The notes beneath the pieces were generated by a model. It saw only the letters and a list, made by a program, of their open reading frames with translations, was not told the DNA's origin and made no database searches. From Symsagittifera roscoffensis (lineage: Eukaryota > Xenacoelomorpha > Acoela > Convolutidae): a DNA stretch of 64,000 nucleotides. Shown one piece after another: positions 28,801 through 40,800 of the stretch (the stretch's first letter is position 1; each line of letters opens with the position of its first letter). Location of the stretch: NCBI RefSeq assembly GCF_963678635.1, contig NC_087065.1, positions 32,797,679 through 32,861,678 of the forward strand. Direction: 5' to 3'. The translations under genes and the position numbers were made by a program.

Positions 28801-31800
28801 AGTATATACACCAATTTTACCATAAATCGTCAAACTAAAAAAATCGCAAAAACTACAAATTTTATCCAATTTTGACTTTTAAATACTCTATACCGACTAA
28901 ATTGACTATGGTAAGCTCGAATCAACCATCAGAAACCATTTTTAATCGTTCTGAATTTTTTAGATTTTTTCCATCAAAAAGTTGAGTCAGAAATGGGAAA
29001 AAGGTTTTTTTTTCAGAAAAACGGAAAAAGTTGTTCAAAATCAACTAAAAATCTAAGCCACTATTTTTGAATCTGCTCAGAATGGTTCTGGTGACCGAAG
29101 CCGTAAAAAGTACCCAATTCGAGGAAATTCGAAAAAACTCTTTTTCCAGCACTTTGAAAAAGTGGAAAAATGTAAAAAATAGTCTTCAAACAAATAGGAT
29201 GAAAAAGTGATCAGTAAAAGCATCGATGCCGTGTCAAATGAGGATCGCATGCCAATTTTTGAAACAATCCATCGGGTTTTTTTTAAGAACGAAACCATTT
29301 TTTGACAATTTTAGTAGTAGTATTTACACTAATTAGTACCATATATGGTCAAAATTCAAAAATACAAAAAACTACAATTTTTATCCAATTTTGACCTTCA
29401 AATACTCTATACCCACTAAATTGACTATCGGGAGCTCGAATCAACCATCAAAAACCACTTTTAATCACTTTCAAAATTTTTTAATTTTTAAATCAAAATG
29501 TTGAGTCAGAAATAGGAAAAAACAATTTTTTTCAAAAAGTCAAAAAAAGTTGTCCCAATTGAATAAACTCACTAAGCCACACTCTATGAACCTGTTCAGA
29601 ATGGTTTTCATGACCAAAGCCGTAAAAAGTACCCAATTTGAGAAATTTCGAAAAATCACCTTTTAGTTAACTCAAAAAATTGGAAAAATCGGGTAAAATG
29701 GGCTTCAAACCGATAGGATCGAAAAGTGACCTTTATAAGATATGATTGCCGTGTCAAATTAGGGCCGCATGCAAAAAATTAGAAAAATTCGACGAAACGT
29801 TTTTGAGAACTCGACAAATTTGGTCGTTTTGTTAAAGGTTAAATTTTAGAAATTTTTTGTCCGGAAGGGGCCCCTTCCCCTTCCTAAATGCTTTTTATGC
29901 TACACGCGACCATCTAGAGGAAATTGTTTCGCCCCACCCACCCGACCTAAAATTTTACCCACCCACCTGATCAGTCAGTCCGCTTCCACGTCGTTTTTGA
30001 AATTTGATTCATTCCGTAGCTGGAATTGATTAATGGTTTTCCCTAATACATGAAACTTTGACAGACAGATATCCAACTATTTGATAGAGCATTTTTCGAA
30101 TCACTTCTTCGAATAGATTTTCAAAAAAAGCCTAAAAAAATCATGCGCTTTTATTACATATGTCATCGAAGCAAAAAGAGTACCGTGTTGGTTCCATAAA
30201 TGGCTCCAGTACCCACAATGCTAAGATGCAGGAAAAATACCTTTCTATTAAATTTGAGATACAATGTCTCATGAAGGAAATGGAAACGCTATCCTAGGGT
30301 GCAGGTTTTATGAAAAAATGGTATCAGCTGAAACATAACAGCACAACATAGCGGCTGCTCTCTATTTCTCTGCTCTTTATTCGAGGTCCCGGATGCCCCT
30401 ACCTGGGACCACAAGGGTCCCAGGGCGCATCCTATAGGGATTAAAGCATCAAACGTACAATCATGAAATGAGAAATTCTAATCACTTATTACAATGTTCC
30501 ATATTTCATTTTGCTCAGCAATCAGTAAACTGTTGTATTTTTAACTTGAAGAGCCTATTATATTATCAAACAAAATTTTTCGATAAAAATTACATTTTCT
30601 TTTAGTTTTTCAAACAATATTTTACAATTTGAAACAAAAAGAAACCTTGCATTTCTTTGCAGTAACTAAGTCAGTGCACTGTAGCTACACTAGTGAATGT
30701 AAAACATAGTTAAAAAAACGGACAACTGAATCTGGTTTTTTAAATTTAATGTTTTTTTGTTCGGCTTTTAAATAGGATCACGTCAATTAATAATTGAAAT
30801 TGAGCAAAGACAAGAATATAACACTCGCAATTTTTGTTCAATATTGACTAGAAAAATGATCAAACCACTCTATATTGCCTATGGCAAGCTCAAAACATCC
30901 ATCAAAAACCACTTTTGTTCACTTTTAAAATTGAATTATTTTTCGACCTAAAAAACTTAGAGATGAAATTGAAAAAAAAACAAAAATTTACTTAATTTGA
31001 AAAAATTGGTGTCAAACTGCCTTATCCATAGAAACACTTTCCATGAACCTATTCAGAAAGGTTTTGTTGAGCAATGCCGAAAAAATTACCCCTTTTGAGA
31101 AAAATTCGAAAAACACATTTTTGGTTAACTCAAAAAAGTGGAAAAAGTGGGAAAAGCGGTCTTCAAAACGAAACCATCCAAAAGTTGCATTAACTAACTG
31201 CCATTATTTTTAAAATTCAGACCCGCATGCAAAAAATAACGAAAATCCTACGGGAACTTTTTGAGAACAGATTAGTTTCTCCGGAATTTTGGTAGTACTG
31301 TTTTTATTACTATAATTATAATTAAAGTCAAATCTAAAAGTCGTAAAAACTACAATTTTTAATCAATTTTGATAAATAAATGATCAAAACCCACTAAATT
31401 GGCTATGGCAAGTTCGAATATACCATCAGAAACCATTTTTTCCCACTTTTGAAAATTTTCATTTTTTTGAAAATTTATGTTGAGTCACAAACGGGAAAAA
31501 CCATATTTTTTCAAAATGTCAAAAACAGTTGTTCTTTTCAAGTTAGTTCATAAGGTCACATGTTATGAACCTGTTCAGAATGGTTCTCATGTTCAAAGCC
31601 ATACAAATTACCAATTTTGAGAAAAATTCAAAAAACACCTTTTTGGTTAACTCAAAAAAGTGGAAAAAGTGGAGAAAGGTGTCTTCAAAACGAAACCATC
31701 CAAAAGTGGCATTAACTAACTGCCATTTTTCTGTGAATTCAGACCCGCATGCAAAAATTTACGAAAATCCTACGTGAAGTTTTCGAGAACAGATTAGTTT

Positions 31801-34800
31801 CTCGGGAATTTTGGTAGTACTATTTTTATTACTATAATAATAATTAAAGTCGAAACTAAAAGTGGTAAAAACTACAATTTTTAATCAATTTTGACAAATT
31901 AATGATCAAAACCCACTAAATTGGCTATGGCAAGTTCGAGTATACCATCAGAAACCATTTTTTCCCATTTTTGAAAATTTTCATTTTTTTGAAATTAAAT
32001 GTTGAGTCACAAACGGGAAAAAACAAATTTTTTCAAAAAGTCAAAAAAAAATATTCCAATTAAACTAACTCATCAGGCCACACGTTAGGAACCTGTTCAG
32101 AATGGTTTTCATTATCAAAGCAGCAAAAGTCACCCATTTTGAGAAAAGTCGAAAAAACACCTTTTTAGTTAACTCAAAAAAGTGGAAAAAGTGGGAAAAG
32201 GGGTCTTCAAAATGAAACCATCCAAAAATGGCATTAACAAACTGCCATTATTTTCCAAATTCAGACCCGCATGCAAAAAATTAGGAAATTCTGACGTGCG
32301 GTTTAGCAGAACTCGATAGTTACTAGGAATATTTACCACTGTAAAAAATTTATTGCCTTTTGACCGGAAGGGGCCCCTACCCCTTCCTAATCGCTTTTTG
32401 TGCTACACGCGACCATCTAGCCGGTCAGGTCTGCGTCCCACCCGCCCTCCGTGACTAATCTATCTTGCTTCCGAGAAATATCATTTGTTTCACCTTTACC
32501 CCATCTCAGGTCAGTTACTCTTGAAAAAAGTCCTACTTGAAACGTTCGCATTCACTTTGCCCCCTACGGGCGCAATGGTGAAGCCCATTTTTTCTTTTCA
32601 CTGAACTTCTTCTCCGAACAGTTCACATAAAACATTTCTATGGTTTTATCTGAAATTTGCCGTGTCCAGCTGCGACTCCGACTTTTTTCACGTCACTGGT
32701 GTTCCAACAACAGGACCACATGAGATTCCCATTCAGATACTGTCTCAATTTTGAAAATACTAATTTGATTTTTTTGCCGTTTTTCGAAAAATAAACTAAT
32801 TATTTCATTCGAATTAAAAAAAAACCGAAAAACACTTAAAGATAGCAAGACATTATTGTGACTGTCGTCTATATCTGTTCTCTTTGTTGGAGGTCAATGA
32901 TGCTCCCTAAGTGGGACCACAAGGGTCCCAGGGAGCATCAGTAAAGGCTTTGGATAGTATGCCATTTTTGATTAAGACAAAATCTTTGGCCAATTGTGTT
33001 TTTTTCACAGTCCCTTATCCACTGCAAATGTAAAGACTAATTTTTGTTTGAAGTTTTAAAAAATAAAACTAACCTTTTCATTTGTGATGACTCGTATCAC
33101 TCATAAATCAATGGAAGACTCTGACTAACCTTCTCAAGCATGGAAATACATCAAAAAGAAAAAACGATTCTGGTTATTTCAGACTGCTTTTTTTGTTAAA
33201 TTTCAGATAGATTTTGAAAACTCTTTCTTCAAATTGTATGTCTGCCGAAAAAGAACAAAAATTACAAACTGAAACCATTTTGGTTAAATTAAGGCTCTTC
33301 ACCCACCAAACTCGAAATTGCGAAGCTGAAACGAACAATCGACAGCCCATTTTATAAGTTTCGTTTTATTTTTTCAAAACATGTATCAAATATTTTCAAA
33401 AGCAATTTATTAAAGTTTCATTTTTTACCAGAAAAGTAAGTCCGAAAAAAAACATATTTTTAAATACTGTCAAAAAATAAGGTGGCAAGTAGTTTTACCA
33501 ATGGAATCCTAGTATATGATTAGGTTCAAAATAGTTTTCATTGTCATTGACTAGACGCTTACTCAATTTGAGAAATGTCCTTAATAACTTTTTTGGAAAC
33601 ATAAAAAACGGATAATGGAAAAGTTTTCTTCAAACTTATAGAAAAGAATTTTATGAGAAAAACCATTACTAATATCACGTGTAAATTACGAGAATAGATT
33701 CAGGCCACATGCAAAATTTCAGCAGAAGCACTCAAGCAATTTTGAGAACGAAACAATTGTTCCAGAAATTGACAAAGTAGTATATACACCAATTTTACCA
33801 TAAATCGTCAAAATAAAAAAATCGCAAAAACTACAAATTTTATCCAATTTTGACTTTTAAATACTCTATACCGACTAAATTGACTATGCTAAGCTCGAAT
33901 CAACCATCAAAAACCATTTTTAATCGTTCTGAATTTTTTAAGTTTTTTTTCCATCAAAAAGTTGAGTCAGAAATGGGAAAAAGGTTTTTTTTCAGAAAAA
34001 CAAAAAAAGTTGTTCAAAATCAACTAAAAATCTAAGCCACTATTTTTGAACCTGCTCAGAATGGTTCTAGTGACCGAAGCCGTTAAAAGTACCCAATTCG
34101 AGGAAATTCGAAAAAACTCTTTTTTCAGCACTTTGAAAAAGTGGAAAAATGTAAAAAATAGTCTTCAAACAAATAGGATGAAAAAGTGACCAGTAAAAGC
34201 ATCGATGCCGTGTCAAATCAGGATCGCATGCCAATTTTTGAAACAATTCATCGGGTTTTTTTTTAAGAACGAAACCATTTTTTGACAATTTTAGTAGTAG
34301 TATTTACACTAATTAGTACCATATATGGTCAAAATTCAAAAATACAAAAAACTACAATTTTCATCCAATTTTGACCTTCAAATACTCTATACCCACTAAA
34401 TTGACTATCGGGAGCTCGAATCAACCATCAAAAACCATTTTTAATCACTTTCAAAATTTTTTATTTTTTAAATCAAAATGTTGAGTCAGAAATAGGAAAA
34501 AACAATTTTTTTCAAAAAGTCAAGTAAAGTTGTCCCAATTTAATAAACTCACTAAGCCACACTCTATGAACCTGTTCAGAATGGTTTTCATGACCAAAGC
34601 CGTAAAAAGTAACTAATTTGAGAAACTTCGAAAAATCACCTTTTAGTTAACTCAAAAAAGTGGAAAAATCGGGTAAAATGGGCTTCAAACCGATAGGATC
34701 GAAAAGTGACCTTTATAAGATATGATTGCCGTGTCAATTTAGGGCCGCATGCAAAAAATTAGAAAAATTCAACGAAACGTTTTTGAGAACTCGACAAATT

Positions 34801-37800
34801 TGGTCGTTTTGTTAAAGGTTAAATTTTAGAAATTTTTTGTCCGGAAGGGGCCCCTTCCCCTTCCTAAATGCTTTTTATGCTACACGCGACCATCTAGGGG
34901 GCAGCGTTGTGTGGTTTTTTATTGTTTCAAGGTATTTGCATTGCGGGTAGGCGAAAAGGAACAGCGCTCAACGCACTCGCAGAAAGAGCACCCTGCGGGT
35001 GCTCTTTTTGCTCGAAAACTAAGTCAAATTAAATCTTTTAATTTACATAATTTGTCCTAATTTCAATTTTTTTTACTAGTTGTTCACAGATAAACTCCCA
35101 TGATACCTCAAATTGTATTCCTGTCAGGGCATTTTTTAAAAGTCACTCTGTGACTTGATCAATTAACTACCAAATACAGTTTGATTTACGAAATGGACTG
35201 TTTCAACGAAAACAAGTTTTCGGAAACAGTCCAAATTTGTAATTATGATCCCAAATAAAAACAAAGAGAAATCTAATGCATTGGTTAAACTAACACAACC
35301 CAGCCCTTGTCTTTTTATTTGTCGACTGTTCAAACACATAACAACAATGTTAAAAACTAAGTTATTAAAATTAAAACAAAACAAATAATCGAGAAAGAAA
35401 TGAAAGTTTATCATAAAAGTATGCAAAAATTCGATTAGTTATTTTTTGCTTTGTCATGAAAACCTCAGTTTCAACAAAATGATACTTGAGAGTCCAGTTT
35501 TGACGCGTTACTACAGCTCAGGTACGTTTTGAATTCGCAACCCACAATGATCGATTAACTTTGATGTTTGTTTTACAAACATGGTTTTTTTTACCACAAT
35601 CAAAATTTCATTACTTCTAAACCTCTTGAACAAATTGATGAAAATTTTTGCATCAAAACTAACTTGTCAAGGGTTTTTGAGGTATATAAAAATTGTCTCC
35701 AGTTAAATAATGATTTTTTAGCTAATTTTTGAAAAAAAATTAAAAAATTTGACAAAAAAAAATTTTTTTTTTCAGATTTGGCGATCAAAAAGTGCCTTCT
35801 ATGATGGACCAGCAAAAAATTTGTTTTCAGGTCATAAGTTTGGCTCACTAGGGTATACAAACTGGCAAAATGTTTATAATAAAAAAGTTTAGAAGAACAG
35901 TGATTTTTTGAAAAAAAAAGAAAAAAACGTAAAAAAATCAGTTTTTGGCGGGAAAATTCTCAAAAAATCAAAAATCAAGTTTTCTCTCTCTTTACGCCAA
36001 TGAATTAATTCGGCCACGACAATCATTTTTTGTGATCAGTAAAAATGTCGAAAAACGACCGGAACATTGACTTTTTTGAAATTTGACAAAAAACTTCAAA
36101 AAAACCGCAAAAAAACATCAAAAATCTCGAAAAAATTGCTGAAAAAATTTTGGCAAACAATACACCATTCGATTCCCTTAACTGTGCTTGTGTCCAAAAA
36201 AAACATCACTTTTTCGCATTTTCTCAACCAAAATTGATTTATTGGGGCATTTTTGAAAAAAATCGTGATTTTGACCAAAAAAAACGCCCCTTTTTCCCCA
36301 AAAAGTGCAACTCATAACATTATTTCGGAAAAACGCCTTCCCAAGTTATATCTTAGAATTTTGTCCTCTACCTACATGCAAAGTTTGAAGAAATTCTATA
36401 CTGCCGTTTTCGAGAACTTGAATAATTTTTTTTTTTTCCTATTTAGGTATTTTTTCTAGTTGACCGGCAAGGAAACCCTACCCTTGCCTAAAGGATTCAC
36501 AAAGCCGGACCGCGACGACCACCTAGGAAATAAACAAACAATCGTTTTACACAATTGTGAAATAGATAACAAAAAATACGACCTTGTAATCACACCTCAT
36601 ACACAAACAGTTGGATACATTCGAACAAAACGACAAACACTAAAAAGAAAAATAATAACGAAACAAAGACAAATAACACGAAAAAGATTTTCAAAAAATC
36701 GAAACGCATTTTCAGAATCAGAAACCAACAGTTTAGACGAACTTTACAAACTAAAAGAATCAATAGATAAAAATTGCCCAATTCACGATCAATTATATTT
36801 CTCTGACTCAGAAACAACTTCAAATTCATCACAAAGAGGAAAAAGAAGAATAAAAAAGCAGTATAAACACAAACCAGTACATTTATACAATTGGAATCAA
36901 CCAATTCGACACATTAATAATTACATATTAACAGTAATCGAACGAAAAAATGAGTTCAACGCACACCCCAGGTGAAGAAACTCCAGATGATGATGAAATC
37001 TTTCCTTTTATAGTAGACGCAGATACTGATAGAGGACAACACATATTTTGTCAAAATTTACTCGTAAATTTATTTGAACCCGGAATCAGTCCATGTAAAA
37101 CAGAGTTCCCCGATGTAAAAATCAAAAGACAAATCATAGATCACTATCTAAAAGATATATGCAACATAACACAACAGTATGGAATCTACTCCATAGAATT
37201 CACCTCACCAAACCATAATAATAGAAAATATACAATTCAAACAGACGATCTTGATTTAGAATTTTCAAAAGTTTTTTCAGAATATATAAAAAGCATCCAA
37301 TACCATAACTCACAAAGAGCAAACTCCATATTCACCAATGAAGTTTTCGCAATAATATATAGTTATATTTCGATATTAGAAAACGAAATCCCAATAACAA
37401 ATGTCTCACCGACAGAAACATCTAAACATTTAAGAGTACGACATGAAATCACACTACTCTCTAGTTATTTAAACATCATTAAAGAAAATTTCACGAAAGA
37501 CGACGTTTCACAACATACAAAACACGATCTACAAAAAATTTTGGCATGGTTCATAATAGATTATTTCACACACAATATTGATTTAATTGCACAAGCAAGA
37601 AAAAATTTTAGACCCCAAAATTCGAACGATGATACCGCTATCACAGAACAATCAGATTATGTTTGGGACCCCGAATGGTCTCATCCCGCATTTATAAGCT
37701 TTCCACAATCAATCTCAAGTCAAGCAATAGGTACAATATCTTACATAAGAGATTATGTAAGAGTAATACCATTAACAATTGATGCAACACCATTAAACTA

Positions 37801-40800
37801 TAATACATTTTTACCCGATACACAAAATAATAGTTTAAACTCTACAGTTATACACAATGAAAACCTCAATGGAACTAGGAATCTTACTCAACAAGATATC
37901 CAGACACCATCACACTTCATAAATGAAGAAATTGTACACACAACAACTACACAACAAAGTATTTCACCAATACGCCCAAATTTAACAACACCAAGAAATA
38001 CAAATCCTTCACAAACACAGGTAACCTTACAATCAACCGTTAAACCTTCGGTTGCCCCTAAATATTCACATATGGATTACCAAACATACAGACCCATGAC
38101 AATACCACCAAAAACACGCAAAACATTCACTAGAAACAACTTTGCAGACCATAATTATAATTATACACATCCATCAAAAACATATAATCAACCACAAAGA
38201 AATTTTAACCAATATACAAGATCTCGAAATTGGGATAACCCAATGGCCCAACCTAATTCAACAAATTTCCAAACAAATCCTCCACGGGATCACAGTGAAA
38301 ATTACCCATTTTTTCAACAAAATAAAAATAAAAAACAGACATCTTATCAAATGGATTATTTATCCTCAGATGATGATTTCTTACAACCAGATATATTTGC
38401 ACAAAATACTCAAGAATATCGTAGACAAGGAATACAGAGAACACGTACAAATCATAGAAATTTTTCTCCACAACCAATAGATGCACAAAATCAACAACCA
38501 ATTCAACAACAAAATCCAATTAATACACAATCTTTTCAACCAATTCAACAACAAAATCCAATGACTGCACACTCGTATCAACCATCACAAATGCAAAATG
38601 AAATACCACTCCCATATTATCTCCAACAACATGAGATAACAAGAAACCAACTTTCAAATTTTTCTCAAATGCCAAATGCAGCAGAATCATTACAAATGAC
38701 AATGAATCCATACCTTATGGGTGGATCATCAATAACATCAAACAAACCTTTAATGGTTTTCACAGGAACAGACCCTGAATATTCTGTAGAAGATTATTTA
38801 AATGCAGTAACAGCAAACCTGATTTTAAATATTGGACCTGAACCAATAAATACGCCACTACATCAAAATTGGATACATCGACGCACAGCGTTAATACAAA
38901 CAACCTTAGATGGCGCAGCCCAAAAATGGTTTTCAGTACTACCTCTAGAAATAAAATCAAACTGGAAAAGATTTACACAAGAATTTTCAAAAATGTTTGA
39001 CTCCGAAAGAAACAAACAACAACAAAGAGTTTTATGTAATGAAATTCGCAGATTACCAAACGAAACCATCAAGCAAATAGCAGTACGAATCGAAACACTA
39101 GTTCGAAAAGCATATTCATTAAATACACATGACTATAAAAACACAAAGATGACAGAAATCTTAATGATGACCTTAACACCACAATTAAGGAAAATAGCAA
39201 TAAAAAAGAGAGCATCACATCCTTCTTCAATTCGAGAACCCGATTTAGATTTTCGAAAACTAGTAGACAAATTAGAACAAGCAGAAATCACGATGAAACT
39301 AGAAGAAACGGAAAATCTGAAATTACAATACGTTAACAGAATTGAAACGACTCCCACTAATATTAATAATATACAGGAATCAGAGACAGACCTCGTTGAA
39401 AAAATCACTGAAATACTCAATATCTACGAAAAGAACCCAAACTTTAAAGGCAAACCATCTTTCAAAAAATGGTGTAATTATTGCCGACGATACGGACATA
39501 GTATTTCCGAATGTAGACAAAAACAGCAAGATAATCAAAATAAACCTCAAAAATATAAAGAACCAAATAAATCATTCTATCAATACATGAAAAAAGATCA
39601 AAATCTACCGAACAAAACAGTCCACAGCAACAACAGTTCAGGAAAACCACTCCCGAACAATACAAATTATACAAGAAATCAATCACCATATAACTCAAGT
39701 TATAGAGGAAGATCACCAGAACGAAGAAATACGTATAATTCATCACAAAATCACTACAATAGACCAAATAGTCGAAATAACTACTCCAGATCAAATTCAA
39801 ACACACAACGATTTGTTTCTAGATCTAATTCCCAATCAAGAAATAACTACTATCCAAACAACCAATCACGAAATTCATCATACAATAGGAATAGAAACTA
39901 CTCCTATAATCGAAATAGAAGTTATTCAAACAACCGAAACCAGAATTACCCGAACAATCGATCAAGGAATAACTCATATAATAGATCGAACTATAACAGA
40001 CCAAACAATAATTACCAAAACAGATCGCGAAATAATTCACAAAATCGACACCCAAGTTATAATAATCGTTATAGAAATTATTCCCAATCACCACACCGGA
40101 ATAATAATAACTATAATAATTCTAATAATCGCCACAGAAGTAGTACACCTAAACATCAAAGACAAATCAATCAAGTACAATCTAACCCAGAAACAACATC
40201 AGACCCTCCAGGTATTGATGACACAGTAACTGATACGTTACAACTCAATCAAATAAACTGTACATCATCAGATTCAGAAAGTGATACTGAAAACACTCTT
40301 TCTATCAATATGATAAAAGTCGAAAATGACTATGAATCTGTCATATATGAACAACCCTTTTCATCACACATATATGAAAATCAATCAGAATTTCTTCAAA
40401 ATTATTACACTACACCCATAAATTCCACACCAACGACGCAAGAAACAAATGAGATTAACACTACAAATCAAACCAATAAAAATACCAAAACAAAATGCTT
40501 GAATACAAACCACATTTATCAAAATATACAAAAAGAACAACCCAAAGAAAAAATTTGGACAATACCATTTCTCTTAGAAAGCCCAAGAAATAAAGAATTT
40601 CAACCACCAGACCTTGAAATAGATTTTTTAATTGATTCAGGAGCAGAATCAAACATAATAAACATCCCCACATGGAATGAAATAAAAACTTTACACCCAA
40701 ATCTAACACCTCTTGAAACCTCCAGTAAGTTAGCAACAGCACAAGGATCAACATTGATAAACTACGGAAAAATCCAATTATTTCTCCTCCCCACCAGAAC

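Larger units (their letters stand above)
34898..36526 (+). repeat. Leader array unit U7 (1,629 bp, diverged), overlapping the start of ORF A
   Basis: The last and shortest unit. Its sequence is largely diverged, but it keeps the architecture: a strong hairpin near the start (34,983-35,007), an ATGCAAA...GAGAAC block near 36,375-36,417, hairpin III at 36,466-36,488 and the closing CGACCACCTAG. Its last 67 bases are also the first codons of ORF A, so the unit boundary block overlaps coding sequence. The pyrimidine tract and double AG just before ORF A are not seen at the corresponding place in U3. Confidence 0.7.

Noticed and set aside
26587..31777. Two near-identical 70-aa frames at 26,587-26,799 and 31,565-31,777 as a duplicated gene
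   Set aside because: They lie in sister units U3 and U5 and simply reflect the duplication; the frame is not open in the other subrepeats of about 520 bp.
20508..36526. The array as a CRISPR or simple microsatellite array
   Set aside because: Units are kilobases long, diverged and without short constant repeats and unique spacers; the context is a eukaryotic retroelement.
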